The notes below the pieces were generated by a model that did not search any database, had not been told where the DNA came from, and saw only the letters and a list, made by a program, of their open reading frames with translations. A DNA stretch of 64,000 bases from contig NZ_RKHX01000003.1 in the NCBI RefSeq assembly GCF_003755175.1, positions 124,001 through 188,000 on the forward strand. Direction: 5' to 3'. The DNA comes from Cellulomonas sp. PhB150 (lineage in GTDB: Bacteria > Actinomycetota > Actinomycetes > Actinomycetales > Cellulomonadaceae). Made by a program: the position numbers and the translations under genes. Shown here piece after piece: positions 1 through 9,173 of this stretch (within the stretch, counting starts at the first letter, position 1; every line of letters starts with the position of its first letter).

Positions 1-113
1 CTGAACAGCCCGGTGACGAAGCCCGAGACCGCGTCGCGGGGGGTCGGGCGCCCGAGCTTCTGCTTCGTCGCGGGGCGCGGGGCCGGCTCCTCGGTGGTCA
101 CGCTCGCGAGCAT
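1..113 (-). CDS. N-terminus of an unidentified protein, cut by the window edge
   Basis: About 37 N-terminal codons are visible, reading leftward off the window. The protein starts MLASVTTEEPAPRP and continues through a basic, proline-rich stretch towards a hydrophobic segment ending SGFVTGLF. An in-frame GTG lies four codons further in and is an alternative start. It follows the ROK regulator on the same strand after about 25 bp, so the two could be co-transcribed. The DAVSGFVTGLF stretch weakly resembles the first membrane segment of SulP-type anion transporters, but too little is present to assign a function. Confidence 0.45.
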   Translation of the reverse strand, partial: MLASVTTEEPAPRPATKQKLGRPTPRDAVSGFVTGLF

Positions 114-138
114 GCCAGGGCGGACCCACCCGTGTCTG

Positions 139-1320
139 TCAGGCCCGCGGTTCCGCCAGCCAGTCGGCGGGGTCGGCGAGCACGCGCGCCAGCTGGGCGA
201 GCGCGCCGCCCGTCATCGCCGGCAGCTCGCCTGCGAGCGCGACGTCGACGCGCGGCTCGGCCCAGGGGGCGGCCAGGACGTGCGTCCGCAGCGCGGCCAG
301 GACCGGCTCGCGCAGCCACGGGGCGAGGCGCGCGTACGTGCCGCCCAGGACGAGCTCGGAGACGTCGACGACGTTGACGACGTTCGCGAGCCCGAGCCCG
401 AGCGCCGCGCCCGCCGCCTCGAGGGCCGCCGTCGCGCTCACCTCGCCGCGCCCGGCCGCCGCGACGAGCGCGTCGAGGCCCGCGTCCGGGTCCAGGCCGG
501 CCGCGCGGAGCATCGCGTCCTGGCCGGCGACCTGCTCCAGGGTGCGCCCGTCGGCGACGACGGTGTGCCCGACCTCGCCCGCCCACCCGTGCCGGCCGCC
601 GAACAGCTCGCCGCCGAGCACGAGCGCCGAGCCGATGCCGATCTCGCCCGAGACGTACAGGAAGCTGGGGCGGTCCTGGCCGGCCACGTGCCGCGCGGCC
701 GACTCCGCGCGCGCGGCGAGGTCGGCCTCGTTCGCGAGCATCGGCGGGTGGGCTGCGAACGTGGGCGACGCGTCCGCGAGCGCGCGGGTCACGTCGACGT
801 CGCGCCAGCCGAGGTTGGGGGCCAGGCGCAGGACGCCCGACGAGCGGTCGACCAGACCTGGGAGCGCGAGCGCGGTCCCGACGAGGCGTGGGCCGCCCGC
901 CACGTCCTCGACGAGCGCGCCGAGGAGCGCCAGGGTGGCGGCCGGGTCGCTGCCGCGCAGGTCGGTGCGCCGGATGCGCTCGTCGAGCACGGTGCCGGCG
1001 AGGTCGACGACGCGCACGCCCAGGTAGTCGACGTTGATCTCGGTGCCGATCGCGGCGAGCGTGCCCGTGGGGGCGGTCAGCGGCACGGCAGGGCGGCCGG
1101 CTCGCTGGGGTGCGGCGGGGGCGAGCTCGGCGAGCAGTCCCCCGGCGACGAGCCGGTCGACGAGCGCCGACACCGTGGCCTTCGCCAGCCCGGTCGCGGC
1201 CGCCACGTCGGCGCGCGAGGGTGGGAGCTGGTGGGCGGCGCGCACGTCCAGGACCGTGCGCAGCACGAGGCCCAGGTTGTGCTCGCGCAGGCTGCCCTGC
1301 CGCGCCGCTGTCGCTCTCAT
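139..1320 (-). CDS. xylR: ROK-family transcriptional repressor, probable xylose regulator
   Basis: A 393-aa ROK protein. Residues 1-75 form a winged helix (SLREHN...LGLVLRT, then [19 protein letters not shown] as recognition helices). The rest is the sugar-kinase-like ROK fold ([39 protein letters not shown]). The cysteine cluster that usually follows GEVGH and binds zinc in many ROK proteins is absent; GRTLEQVAG stands there instead. It is transcribed away from xylA across a 77-bp gap, the usual layout of a local xylose repressor. Inference: it binds the AGTT-N9-AACT site over the xylA -10 and releases it when xylose is present. The ligand is not shown by the sequence. Confidence 0.85.
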   Translation of the reverse strand: MRATAARQGSLREHNLGLVLRTVLDVRAAHQLPPSRADVAAATGLAKATVSALVDRLVAGGLLAELAPAAPQRAGRPAVPLTAPTGTLAAIGTEINVDYLGVRVVDLAGTVLDERIRRTDLRGSDPAATLALLGALVEDVAGGPRLVGTALALPGLVDRSSGVLRLAPNLGWRDVDVTRALADASPTFAAHPPMLANEADLAARAESAARHVAGQDRPSFLYVSGEIGIGSALVLGGELFGGRHGWAGEVGHTVVADGRTLEQVAGQDAMLRAAGLDPDAGLDALVAAAGRGEVSATAALEAAGAALGLGLANVVNVVDVSELVLGGTYARLAPWLREPVLAALRTHVLAAPWAEPRVDVALAGELPAMTGGALAQLARVLADPADWLAEPRA

Positions 1321-1325
1321 GGGAC

Positions 1326-1354
1326 TTGACCCTAGCCGTTCCCGGGCATAAGTT
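1326..1354 (+). promoter_or_regulatory. xylA promoter (-35 TTGACC, 17 nt, -10 TAAGTT)
   Basis: TTGACC at 1326-1331 and TAAGTT at 1349-1354 are separated by 17 nt, a good match to a housekeeping sigma promoter. Transcription would begin near 1361 and give a leader of about 37 nt before the xylA start at 1398. Confidence 0.6.
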
Positions 1355-1369
1355 CATTCATACAACTAA
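1349..1369. promoter_or_regulatory. Probable ROK operator over the xylA -10
   Basis: TAAGTT (1349-1354) and AACTAA (1364-1369) form a near-perfect inverted repeat, with exact inner arms AGTT-N9-AACT. ROK repressors of xylose genes typically bind AGTT...AACT type dyads. Its position on the -10 suits repression by steric block. Confidence 0.6.
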
Positions 1370-1374
1370 TCCCG

Positions 1375-1388
1375 TCTCAACGTTGAGA
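1375..1388. promoter_or_regulatory. Perfect 14-nt palindrome in the xylA leader
   Basis: TCTCAACGTTGAGA is a perfect palindrome with a central CG. It lies just downstream of the expected transcription start and its right arm runs into the Shine-Dalgarno sequence GAGAGG. CG-centred palindromes are typical LacI-family operators. In RNA it would form a short hairpin that could mask the ribosome site. Either role is inference. Confidence 0.5.
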
Positions 1389-1397
1389 GGTCGCGTG

Positions 1398-2585
1398 ATG
1401 GTGCGCAAGCCCACCCCCGATGACAAGTTCTCCTTCGGCCTGTGGACCGTGGGCTGGAACGCGCAGGACCAGTTCGGTTCCGCGTCCCGCCCGTGGCTCG
1501 ACCCGGTCGAGTCCGTGCACAAGCTCGCCGAGCTGGGCGCCTCGCACGTGACGTTCCACGACGACGACGTCGTCCCGTTCGGCTCGTCGGACGCCGAGCG
1601 CGACAAGATCCTCGACCGCTTCCGCGGCGCGCTGGCCGAGACCGGCATCACGGTCGAGATGGTCACGACGAACACGTTCAGCCACCCGATCTTCAAGGAC
1701 GGCGGCTTCACGTCGAACGACCGTCGCGTGCGCCGCTACGGCCTGCGCAAGGTCATCCGCAACGTGGACCTCGCCGCGTCGCTGGGCGCCGACACGTTCG
1801 TCATGTGGGGCGGGCGCGAGGGCGCGGAGTACGACTCCGCCAAGGACCTCAACGCCGCGCACGACCGCTACGCCGAGGGCATCGACACCGTCGCCGCGTA
1901 CATCAAGGACAAGGGCTACGGCCTGCGCATCGCGATCGAGCCCAAGCCCAACGAGCCCCGCGGCGACATCCTGCTGCCGACGGTCGGGCACGCGCTGGCG
2001 CTCATCGCCAAGCTCGAGCACGGCGACATCGTCGGCCTCAACCCGGAGACGGGCCACGAGCAGATGGCCGGCCTCAACTACACCTCGGGCATCGCCCAGG
2101 CGCTGTGGGCCGAGAAGCTGTTCCACATCGACCTCAACGGCCAGCGGTCCATCAAGTACGACCAGGACCTGGTGTTCGGCCACGGCGACCTGTTCTCCGC
2201 GTTCGCGACCGTCGACCTGATCGAGAACGGCTTCCCCTCGGGCGGCCCGCGGTACGACGGCCCGCGCCACTTCGACTACAAGCCCTCGCGCACCGAGGAC
2301 TTCCAGGGCGTGTGGGACTCGGCCGCGGCCAACATGTCCACGTACCTGCTGCTCAAGGAGCGGGCGCTCGCGTTCCGCGCCGACCCCGAGGTGCAGGCCG
2401 CGCTCGAGGAGTCGGGCGTGCTCGAGCTCTCGCAGCCGACGCTGGCCGAGGGCGAGACGCTCGCCGACCTGCTGGCCGACCGCAGCGCGTACGAGGACCT
2501 GGACGTCGACGCGGTCGCCGCCCGCGGCTTCGGCTTCGTCCGGCTCAACCAGCTCGCGCTCGAGCACGCGCTCGGCGCCCGCTGA
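1398..2585 (+). CDS. xylA: Xylose isomerase
   Basis: A 395-aa class I xylose isomerase, converting D-xylose to D-xylulose in the cytoplasm. The catalytic and metal-binding residues of the actinobacterial enzyme are all in place: H54 and D57 in FHDDDV, E181 and K183 in [11 protein letters not shown], and E217 and H220 in NPETGH. The start ATG at 1398 has GAGAGG 7 nt upstream. A longer in-frame reading back to 1110 would run through the divergent regulator and is rejected. It is followed by xylB after 69 bp, and a stable hairpin sits in that gap. The length is normal for the family. Confidence 0.97.
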   Translation: MVRKPTPDDKFSFGLWTVGWNAQDQFGSASRPWLDPVESVHKLAELGASHVTFHDDDVVPFGSSDAERDKILDRFRGALAETGITVEMVTTNTFSHPIFKDGGFTSNDRRVRRYGLRKVIRNVDLAASLGADTFVMWGGREGAEYDSAKDLNAAHDRYAEGIDTVAAYIKDKGYGLRIAIEPKPNEPRGDILLPTVGHALALIAKLEHGDIVGLNPETGHEQMAGLNYTSGIAQALWAEKLFHIDLNGQRSIKYDQDLVFGHGDLFSAFATVDLIENGFPSGGPRYDGPRHFDYKPSRTEDFQGVWDSAAANMSTYLLLKERALAFRADPEVQAALEESGVLELSQPTLAEGETLADLLADRSAYEDLDVDAVAARGFGFVRLNQLALEHALGAR

Positions 2586-2598
2586 CCCACTCCCACCC

Positions 2599-2631
2599 GG
2601 CGTCCGGGCGGCCACCTGCCGCCCGGACGCC
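2599..2631 (+). other. Stable hairpin between xylA and xylB
   Basis: GGCGTCCGGGCGG (2599-2611) pairs perfectly with CCGCCCGGACGCC (2619-2631) around a 7-nt loop. There is no T-tract. It may protect the xylA message 3' end or partly terminate, lowering xylB expression relative to xylA. Confidence 0.55.
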
Positions 2632-2654
2632 GCTGTCCTCCCTGGAGGTGCGTC

Positions 2655-4067
2655 GTGCCGCTCGTCGCCGGCGTCGACTCGTCCACGCAGTCCAGCAAGG
2701 TCGTCGTGCGCGACGCCGAGACCGGCGCGCTCGTGCGCTCCGGTCGGGCGTCGCACCCTGACGGCACGTCGGTCGACCCCCGCCACTGGTGGGACGCACT
2801 CCAGACCGCCATCGCCGACGCGGGCGGGCTCGACGACGTCGAAGCGATATCGGTCGGCGGCCAGCAGCACGGCATGGTCGCGCTCGACTCCTCGGGCGAG
2901 GTGGTCCGGGACGCGCTGCTGTGGAACGACACCCGCTCCGCCCAGGCTGCGCTGGACCTGATCGAGGAGCTCGGCGGGCCCCAGGCGTGGGCCGACGCCG
3001 TGGGCTCGGTGCCCGTCGCGTCGCTCACCGTGACCAAGCTGCGCTGGCTGCGCGACGCGGAGCCGGCCAACGCCGCGCGCGCGGCCGCGGTCGCCCTGCC
3101 GCACGACTGGCTGACCTGGAAGCTGTCCGGTGCCGCGGGGCTCGACACCCTCGTCACCGACCGGTCGGACGCGTCCGGCACGGGCTACTGGTCGCCGGCG
3201 TCCGAGGACTACCGCCGCGACCTGCTCTCGCTGGGCCTGGGCCACGACGCGGTGCTGCCGCGCGTGCTGGGCCCGTCCGAGGCGGGCCCCCGCTCGGTCG
3301 TCGGCGCTCGTCGGCCCCTGCTCGGCCCCGGCGCCGGCGACAACGCCGCGGCCGCGCTCGCCCTGGGCCTGGGGCCCGGCGACGTCGCGGTCTCGATCGG
3401 GACGTCGGGCGTCGTCAGCGCGATCTCGTCGGCCCCCACCGCCGACGGCTCCGGCCTCGTGACCGGCTTCGCCGACGCGACGGGCGCGTTCCTGCCGCTG
3501 GCCTGCACGCTGAACGCCTCGCGCGTGCTCGACGCGGCCGCGCGGATGCTCGGCGTGGACCACGCCGGCCTGTCCGCCCTCGCCCTGTCCGCCCCGTCGG
3601 GCGCCGACGGCCTCGTCCTGGTCCCGTACCTCGAGGGCGAGCGCACCCCGAACAAGCCGGACGCCACGGGCGCCCTGCACGGCCTGCGCCTGGCCAACAC
3701 CACCCCCGCGCACCTGGCCCGCGCATCCGTCGAGGGGATGCTGTGCGCGCTGGCCGACGGCATCGACGCGCTGCGGGCGCAGGGAGTGCCCGTGCAGCGG
3801 CTGTTCCTCATCGGCGGCGGCGCGCAGTCGCAGGCCGTGCGCGAGATCGCGCCAGCGGTCCTCGGCCTCGACGTGCACGTGCCCACGCCCGGCGAGTACG
3901 TCGCCGACGGCGCCGCCCGGCAGGCCGCCTGGGTGCTCTCCGGTGCCTCGTCGGCCCCCGCCTGGAACGCCGCCGCCGAGGCGGCCGTGCACTCCGCCCC
4001 GGACGCGCCGCACGTGCGGGCGCAGTACGCGGCGGTCCGTGAGCTGACGGGGGTGCGTCCCGCCTGA
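2655..4067 (+). CDS. xylB: Xylulokinase
   Basis: A 470-aa FGGY-family kinase that phosphorylates D-xylulose to xylulose-5-phosphate, feeding the pentose phosphate pathway. The N-terminal ATPase fold is seen in [14 protein letters not shown], the substrate region in [13 protein letters not shown] and LLWNDTRS, and the C-terminal nucleotide region in IGTSGVVSA and [15 protein letters not shown]. The GTG start at 2655 follows a GGAGG box. It is the second gene after xylA in the same direction, and the pair forms the complete isomerase route. A strong hairpin ends the operon towards the convergent lsr2. Confidence 0.95.
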   Translation: MPLVAGVDSSTQSSKVVVRDAETGALVRSGRASHPDGTSVDPRHWWDALQTAIADAGGLDDVEAISVGGQQHGMVALDSSGEVVRDALLWNDTRSAQAALDLIEELGGPQAWADAVGSVPVASLTVTKLRWLRDAEPANAARAAAVALPHDWLTWKLSGAAGLDTLVTDRSDASGTGYWSPASEDYRRDLLSLGLGHDAVLPRVLGPSEAGPRSVVGARRPLLGPGAGDNAAAALALGLGPGDVAVSIGTSGVVSAISSAPTADGSGLVTGFADATGAFLPLACTLNASRVLDAAARMLGVDHAGLSALALSAPSGADGLVLVPYLEGERTPNKPDATGALHGLRLANTTPAHLARASVEGMLCALADGIDALRAQGVPVQRLFLIGGGAQSQAVREIAPAVLGLDVHVPTPGEYVADGAARQAAWVLSGASSAPAWNAAAEAAVHSAPDAPHVRAQYAAVRELTGVRPA

Positions 4068-4077
4068 CCGCTCGCGC

Positions 4078-4117
4078 GCGAGAGCCCGGCCTCCACTGCG
4101 GGGGGCCGGGCTCTCGC
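4078..4117. terminator. Hairpin terminator between convergent xylB and lsr2
   Basis: GCGAGAGCCCGGCC (4078-4091) pairs with GGCCGGGCTCTCGC (4104-4117), a 14-bp perfect stem with a 12-nt loop. There is no U-tract, which is common in high-GC actinobacteria. Because the genes converge it may serve both directions. Confidence 0.75.
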
Positions 4118-4139
4118 GTCGTGCGGGGTGCTGCTGGGG

Positions 4140-4475
4140 TCAGTTGGCGGCTTCGTACGCCTGCCGCACCTCGGCCGAGATGCGACCGCGCTCCGAGACG
4201 GCCAGGCCGCGGCCCTTGGCCCACTCGCGGATCGCGTGCGCGTCCGAGTCGGAGCGGCGGCTGGCGCGCGGGGCGGCCGGGCGTCCCGACGACGTGCGCG
4301 CGCCCACCTTGCGGGCGTGGCCGACCCACTGGGCGAGCGCGTCGCGCAGCTCGCCGGCGTGCGCGGTGGTGAGGTCGATCTCGTACGTCACGCCGTCGAG
4401 ACCGAATGTGACGGTCTCGTCGGCCGGGCCGCCGTCGACGTCGTCGACGAGCAGGACCTGGACCTTCTGTGCCAT
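4140..4475 (-). CDS. lsr2: Lsr2, nucleoid-associated H-NS-like protein
   Basis: A 111-aa Lsr2 homologue that bridges DNA and silences AT-rich genes. The N-terminal dimerisation part starts MAQKVQVLLVDDVDGG. The linker is rich in R, S and P. The C-terminal DNA-binding part contains AIREWAKGRGLAVSERGRI, where the RGR triplet is the AT-hook-like minor-groove contact. The start at 4475 is preferred over an ATG four codons upstream because GGAG lies at the right distance and the protein then matches the family's usual length. It sits downstream of lysS on the same strand, as in M. tuberculosis. Confidence 0.95.
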   Translation of the reverse strand: MAQKVQVLLVDDVDGGPADETVTFGLDGVTYEIDLTTAHAGELRDALAQWVGHARKVGARTSSGRPAAPRASRRSDSDAHAIREWAKGRGLAVSERGRISAEVRQAYEAAN

Positions 4476-4573
4476 TGTGGGCTCCATTTGCGCGGTGCGG
4501 TCAGAGGTGTGCCCCCGTGGGCCAATTGCCCGATGTGGTCAGCATCGCACCGCGCGTCAACAATGGTCAAACG

Positions 4574-4744
4574 CTAGTCGGTATTTGCCGCGTCCTTCGC
4601 CTGCTGCTCGGCCTTGTCCATTCGGGCCAGCGCCTGGCGTTCCGTGCGGTCCGCATTGATGACCGCACGCATCCCGAACCAGAACAGCAGGCCCACGCCG
4701 ATCGACGGAAGCAATGCGGCAAGAGCCGGTCCCCATGCACCCAT
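4574..4744 (-). CDS. Small single-pass membrane protein
   Basis: A 56-aa protein starting MGAWGPALAALLPSIG. One hydrophobic helix at about residues 4-23 is followed by a charged helical tail (NADRTERQALARMDKAEQQAKD) likely to be cytoplasmic. It begins 5 bp after the lysS stop, so the two are probably co-transcribed and translationally coupled. Comparable short membrane proteins are common next to lysS/lsr2 in Micrococcales as far as I recall. No function can be assigned. Confidence 0.7.
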   Translation of the reverse strand: MGAWGPALAALLPSIGVGLLFWFGMRAVINADRTERQALARMDKAEQQAKDAANTD

Positions 4745-4749
4745 GGCGC

Positions 4750-6261
4750 TCAGACCTGCGGCTTCACGAGCGGGAAAAGGATGGTGTCGCGGATTCCGCG
4801 GCCCGTCAGCGCGATGAGAAGGCGATCGATGCCCATGCCCATCCCGCCCGACGGCGGCATCGCGAACTCCATCGCGGTCAGGAAGTCCTCGTCGATCCGC
4901 ATGGCCTCGTCGTCCCCTCGCGCGGCCAGTGCCGCCTGCGCCTCGAAGCGCTCGCGCTGGATCACCGGGTCCACGAGCTCGGAGTAGGCCGTGGCGAGCT
5001 CCATGCCGCGCACGTACAGGTCCCACTTCTCGACCAGGCCGCGCTTGGTGCGGTGGTCGCGCGTCAGCGGCGAGGTCTCGACCGGGAAGTCGACGACGAA
5101 CGTCGGGGCCACGAGGCCGTTGCCCACGTGGTGCTCCCAGAGCTCCTCGATCATCTTGCCGTGGTTGCGCTGCGCAGGGGCGAGCTCGATCTCGGCCTTC
5201 TCGAGAAGTCGCAGCAATACGTCGTCCGGGGTGTCGTGCGTGATCTCCTGGCCGATTGCCTCGCCCAACGAGTCATACATCGGCAGGCGCGTCCACTCGC
5301 CTCCCAGGTCATATTCCGAGCCGTCGGCGAGAGTCACGACCGTCGAGCCGAACGCGTCAGCGGCGGCGGTCTGGACGAGATCCTGCGTGAGGTCGGCCAT
5401 CGTGTGGTAATCGCCGTAGGCCTCGTACGCCTCGAGCATCGCGAACTCAGGAGAGTGAGTCGCGTCGACGCCCTCGTTCCGGAAGTTGCGGTTGATCTCG
5501 AACACGCGCTCCACGCCACCGACCGCGGCACGCTTCAGGAAAAGCTCAGGGGCAATTCTCAGGAAGAGCGGGATGTCGAATGCATTCATGTGCGTCTCGA
5601 ACTGGCGGGCGGCGGCACCCTCGGGACGCACCTGCAGCATCGGGGTCTCGACCTCGACGAAGCTGCGACGGTGCAGGTTCTCGCGCACCGAGCGCAGGAC
5701 GGCAGCGCGCTGGCGCACCATGTCCCGCGAGCGCTGGCTGACGACGAGGTCCACGTAGCGTTGGCGCACGCGGGCCTCCTCGGAGAGCTCGGTGCCCTCG
5801 TAGAGGTTGGGCAGCGGCCGGATCGCCTTGGCCGCGAGCTGCCAGGCGTCCGCGAACACCGACAGCTCGCCGCGGCGCGAGGCGATGACCTTGCCGTGCA
5901 CGAACAGGTGGTCCCCGAGGTCGATGTCGGTCTTGAACGCCGCGAGCCGCTCCTCGCCGACCGCTGCCAGGCTGAGCATCGCCTGCAGGCGGTTGCCCTC
6001 GCCGTCCTGCAGCGTCGCGAAGCAGAGCTTGCCGGTGTTGCGCAGGAACACGACCCGGCCGGCCACGCCGACCTCGTCGTCCGTCTCCGTGCCCGCCTCG
6101 AGGTCCGGGTGCTCGGCACGGACCTGGGCGATGGTGTGGGTGCGCGGGACGGACACCGGGTAGGCCTCGGTGCCCTCCGCGAGGAGCCGCGTGCGCTTGT
6201 CGCGGCGGATGCGGATCTGCTCCGGGGTGTCGTCGGCCAGATCCTGGGGTGCGTCGCTCAC
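4750..6261 (-). CDS. lysS: Lysyl-tRNA synthetase, class II
   Basis: A 503-aa class II enzyme that charges tRNA-Lys. The N-terminal anticodon-binding OB fold contains [21 protein letters not shown]. Class II motif 2 is seen in [16 protein letters not shown] and motif 3 in [14 protein letters not shown] near the C-terminus. The GTG start at 6261 has the hexamer TAGGAT six nt upstream, so the message is probably leaderless. The length is normal. It lies between nadC and the small membrane protein plus lsr2, as expected from actinobacterial synteny. Confidence 0.97.
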   Translation of the reverse strand: MSDAPQDLADDTPEQIRIRRDKRTRLLAEGTEAYPVSVPRTHTIAQVRAEHPDLEAGTETDDEVGVAGRVVFLRNTGKLCFATLQDGEGNRLQAMLSLAAVGEERLAAFKTDIDLGDHLFVHGKVIASRRGELSVFADAWQLAAKAIRPLPNLYEGTELSEEARVRQRYVDLVVSQRSRDMVRQRAAVLRSVRENLHRRSFVEVETPMLQVRPEGAAARQFETHMNAFDIPLFLRIAPELFLKRAAVGGVERVFEINRNFRNEGVDATHSPEFAMLEAYEAYGDYHTMADLTQDLVQTAAADAFGSTVVTLADGSEYDLGGEWTRLPMYDSLGEAIGQEITHDTPDDVLLRLLEKAEIELAPAQRNHGKMIEELWEHHVGNGLVAPTFVVDFPVETSPLTRDHRTKRGLVEKWDLYVRGMELATAYSELVDPVIQRERFEAQAALAARGDDEAMRIDEDFLTAMEFAMPPSGGMGMGIDRLLIALTGRGIRDTILFPLVKPQV

Positions 6262-6267
6262 CGGGCG

Positions 6268-6273
6268 ATCCTA
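6268..6273 (-). promoter_or_regulatory. -10 element TAGGAT of leaderless lysS
   Basis: TAGGAT ends 6 nt before the GTG start of lysS. There is no Shine-Dalgarno sequence, so a leaderless transcript is likely. Confidence 0.5.
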
Positions 6274-6328
6274 CCGAGGCCGCCTGGGCGTGCCGGCCGC
6301 GGGCGGCGCCTGCGCGGTGTCTGTCCGG

Positions 6329-7240
6329 TCACGCGGTCAGGTCGAGCGCCAGGTCGAGGATCGGCGAGGAGTGGGTCAGCCCGCCGACGGACAGGTAGTC
6401 GACTCCCGTCGTCGCGACCTCGCGGGCACGGTCGAGCGTGAGGTTGCCGGTGGCCTCGAGCTCGATGCGGCCGCTCGTCGCCTCGCCGGCGCGGACCGCG
6501 GCGACGACCTCGCGCAGCGTCTCCGTGGGCATGTTGTCGAGCAGCAGGAACGTCGCGCCGGCGGCGACCGCCTCGAGCGCCTGGTCGGCCGTGTCTGCCT
6601 CGACCTGGATGGCCACCTCGGGGAACCGCGCGCGCACGGCCCCGACCGCGGCCGTGACCGATCCGGCCGCCGCGACGTGGTTGTCCTTGACCATCGCGAC
6701 GTCGTAGAGGCCCATCCGCTTGTTCGTCCCGCCGCCGCAGCGCACGGCGTACTTCTCGAGCGCGCGCAGGCCGGGCGTGGTCTTGCGGGTGTCGAGGACC
6801 AGGGCGCCGGTGCCCGCGAGCGCGTCGGCCCAGCGGCGGGTGTGGGTCGCGACGCCGGACGCGCGCGAGGCGAGGTTGAGCAGCGTGCGCTCGGAGACCA
6901 GCAGCACCTGGACCGGACCGGTCAGGCGGGCCAGGACGTCGCCGCGGGCGACGCGGGTGCCGTCGGGGACGACGACCTCGACGCTCGCCCGGTCCAGCCC
7001 GAGCCGGTCGGCCACGGCGTCGAGCACCACGGGGACGCAGACGAGGCCGGCGAGCACGCCGTCCGCGCGGGCGACGAGGTCCGCGCTCCCCTGCTCGTCG
7101 GGCGGGATCGTCGACTGCGACGTGACGTCCCTGCCGGGCTCGGGGCCGAGGTCCTCGTCGAGCGCCGCGGCCACCACCCGGGCGATCGCTGCAGGGTCGG
7201 GACCGGGATCGCCGGGCAACCCGGCCGCCACCTCACGCAC
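6329..7240 (-). CDS. nadC: Nicotinate-nucleotide pyrophosphorylase (quinolinate phosphoribosyltransferase)
   Basis: A 303-aa enzyme that converts quinolinate and PRPP to nicotinate mononucleotide in de novo NAD synthesis. Family signatures are DVTSQSTIP, ERTLLNLASRASGVATHTRR, DTRKTTPGLRALEKYAV, RMGLYDVAMVKDNH and LDNM...EATGNL. The GTG start at 7240 is chosen because TAGCCT lies exactly 7 nt upstream; a longer reading would run through a repeat array. It lies 220 bp downstream of nadB, an unusually wide gap for this operon, and so probably has its own promoter. nadA is not in the window. Confidence 0.95.
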   Translation of the reverse strand: MREVAAGLPGDPGPDPAAIARVVAAALDEDLGPEPGRDVTSQSTIPPDEQGSADLVARADGVLAGLVCVPVVLDAVADRLGLDRASVEVVVPDGTRVARGDVLARLTGPVQVLLVSERTLLNLASRASGVATHTRRWADALAGTGALVLDTRKTTPGLRALEKYAVRCGGGTNKRMGLYDVAMVKDNHVAAAGSVTAAVGAVRARFPEVAIQVEADTADQALEAVAAGATFLLLDNMPTETLREVVAAVRAGEATSGRIELEATGNLTLDRAREVATTGVDYLSVGGLTHSSPILDLALDLTA

Positions 7241-7247
7241 GCCCCCG

Positions 7248-7253
7248 AGGCTA
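7248..7253 (-). promoter_or_regulatory. -10 element TAGCCT of leaderless nadC
   Basis: TAGCCT lies 7 nt before the GTG start, with no ribosome site between them. This suggests nadC is transcribed separately from nadB. Confidence 0.5.
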
Positions 7254-7322
7254 CCGGTCGCCCGCCCCCTCCTCGGGCCGCCCGGTCCCGCCCGGTCTGG
7301 GTCGACCTGGGTCGACTGGCGA

Positions 7323-7390
7323 TCATCACGCCGATTCCGCATCATCACGCCGATTGCAACCAGCGTGATGAGGCGAGATCGGCGTGATGA
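7323..7390. repeat. Symmetric four-box dyad array between nadB and nadC
   Basis: TCATCACGC occurs at 7323-7331 and 7342-7350; its complement GCGTGATGA occurs at 7363-7371 and 7382-7390. Both pairs have a 19-bp period, and the whole set is exactly symmetric about 7356.5. The longer repeat ATCATCACGCCGATT is identical at 7322-7336 and 7341-7355. It lies about 80 bp upstream of the nadC -10. It could be an operator cluster, a cruciform or hairpin terminator, or a dispersed genomic repeat. Confidence 0.8.
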
Positions 7391-7400
7391 CGGCCAGCGC

Positions 7401-7450
7401 GGCGGGCGGCGGGCGGGCGGGGGCGGTGGGCGGGCGCGGGCGGTGGCGGG
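7401..7450 (+). other. G-rich tract with quadruplex-forming pattern
   Basis: The plus strand holds at least six GGG runs separated by 1-5 nt immediately downstream of the nadB stop codon. This is the template strand for nadB and nadC. It could slow polymerase after nadB and help separate nadB from nadC. Confidence 0.45.
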
Positions 7451-7460
7451 TTGCGCCCGA

Positions 7461-9173
7461 TCAGCCCAGGGGCGCGCGGCGGGTGGTGAGGTGGCCGGCG
7501 GGGTCGAGGGAGAGGTCCAGGCGCTCGCGCCAGGAGTCGACCGGGACCGGGAAGTCGGTGCGGACGTGGCCGCCGCGGCTCTCCTCGCGCGTCAGCGCCG
7601 CGAGCGTCAGGGCGGTGGCGACCTGGTGGATGTTCGTCGTCTCCCACTCGGCGACCTGCGGCGCGGCCAGGCGGCGGCCGTCGTCGTGGCGGTCGTGGGC
7701 GTCGGTCGGGACCCGGTCGAGGGCGGCGAGCGCGCCGCGCAGGCCGTCGCCCGAGCGCAGCACGCCCGGCCCGTCGCTCGCGATCCGCTGGACGCGCGCG
7801 CGGGACGCCGCGGCGACGAGCGCCTCCGGGCCCGGCCGCGGGACGGGCGTCAGCTGGGGCAGCGAGCCGTCGGCGACCCGCGAGGCGATGTGCCGCGCCG
7901 CGCGCGTCGCGAAGACGAGGCCCTCGAGCAGCGAGTTGGACGCCAGCCGGTTCGCGCCGTGCACGCCCGTGCAGGCCACCTCGCCGACCGCGTACAGGCC
8001 CGTGATCGAGGTCCGCCCGACGAGGTCCGCGACGATCCCGCCCGAGTGGTAGTGCTGCGCGGGGGCCACCGGGATGAGCTCGGTCGCCATGTCGATGCCC
8101 GAGGCGGACAGCCGCTCGTGGATCGTCGGGAACCGCTTGCGCAGGAACTCCGCGCCCAGGTGCCGCGTGTCGAGCCAGACGTGGTCGGAGCCGGTCTCGG
8201 CCATCCGGCGGACGATCGCGTGGGCGACGACGTCGCGCGGGGCGAGCTCGGCCATGGGGTGGACGTCGGGCATGAACCGCACGCCGTCGGTGTCGAGCAG
8301 CAGCGCACCCTCGCCGCGGACGGCCTCGGAGACGAGCGTGAGCTGCCCCTTCACGCCGGAGCCGAGCCACAGCACGGTCGGGTGGAACTGCACGAACTCG
8401 ACGTCGCCGAGCACCGCGCCGGCACGCAGCGCGGCGGCGATGCCGTCGCCGGTCGCCTGCGCAGGGTTGGTCGACGACCGGAACACCTGGCCGATGCCGC
8501 CCGTGGCGAGCACGACCGCGCGCCCGAGCGCCGCGCCGACGCCGTCGCGCTGCCCCTCGCCGATGACGTGCAGCGTGACACCGCACGCGGGACCGGGGCG
8601 GCCGTCAGGCCCGGGCGGGCCGGTCAGGACGTCCAGCACCAGGGCGTGCTCGATGACCTCGATGCCCGGGTCGTCGCGCACGGCCTCGATCTGCGCGACG
8701 AGCGCGCGGGAGATCTCGGCACCGGTCGCGTCGCCGCCCGCGTGGGCGATGCGGTCGGCGTGGTGGCCGCCCTCGCGGGTCAGGGAGATCCGGCCGTCGG
8801 GCGCCGTGTCGAACACCGCACCGCGGGCGACGAGCTCGCGCACGCGCGCCGGGCCCTCGGTGACCAGAACCTCGACCGCGCGCGGGTCGCACAGGCCCGC
8901 GCCCGCGTCGAGGGTGTCCTGCAGGTGGGCGGCCGGCGAGTCCGACGGGTCGAGCGCCGCGGCGATGCCGCCCTGCGCCCAGACGGTCGAGCCGGACGCG
9001 AGCGTGTCCTTGGTGACGAGCAGGACGCGCGGGACGCGGGTGCGCAGCTCCAGGGCGGCAGTCAGGCCGGCGATGCCGGAGCCGACGACGACCGCGTCCG
9101 CCTGCACGGTCCAGCCGGGCTGCGGTGCTGCGAGTCGGGTGGCCAGCACAGGGGCGACGGGCGGGCGGCTCAC
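7461..9173 (-). CDS. nadB: L-aspartate oxidase
   Basis: A 570-aa FAD enzyme that oxidises L-aspartate to iminoaspartate, the first step of de novo NAD synthesis. The dinucleotide motif GSGIAG is at residues 31-36. Further signatures are [47 protein letters not shown] and [19 protein letters not shown]. The GTG start overlaps the panD stop as GTGA (9170-9173), so translation is coupled. Quinolinate synthase (nadA), its usual partner, is not found nearby and must lie elsewhere if the pathway is complete. Confidence 0.96.
   Translation of the reverse strand: MSRPPVAPVLATRLAAPQPGWTVQADAVVVGSGIAGLTAALELRTRVPRVLLVTKDTLASGSTVWAQGGIAAALDPSDSPAAHLQDTLDAGAGLCDPRAVEVLVTEGPARVRELVARGAVFDTAPDGRISLTREGGHHADRIAHAGGDATGAEISRALVAQIEAVRDDPGIEVIEHALVLDVLTGPPGPDGRPGPACGVTLHVIGEGQRDGVGAALGRAVVLATGGIGQVFRSSTNPAQATGDGIAAALRAGAVLGDVEFVQFHPTVLWLGSGVKGQLTLVSEAVRGEGALLLDTDGVRFMPDVHPMAELAPRDVVAHAIVRRMAETGSDHVWLDTRHLGAEFLRKRFPTIHERLSASGIDMATELIPVAPAQHYHSGGIVADLVGRTSITGLYAVGEVACTGVHGANRLASNSLLEGLVFATRAARHIASRVADGSLPQLTPVPRPGPEALVAAASRARVQRIASDGPGVLRSGDGLRGALAALDRVPTDAHDRHDDGRRLAAPQVAEWETTNIHQVATALTLAALTREESRGGHVRTDFPVPVDSWRERLDLSLDPAGHLTTRRAPLG

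Noticed and set aside
1377..4013. Very long minus-strand open frame across xylA-xylB
   Set aside because: Its translation is Arg/Gly/Ala/Val-rich with no domain, and it mirrors two clear enzymes on the other strand; such antisense frames are expected at this GC content.
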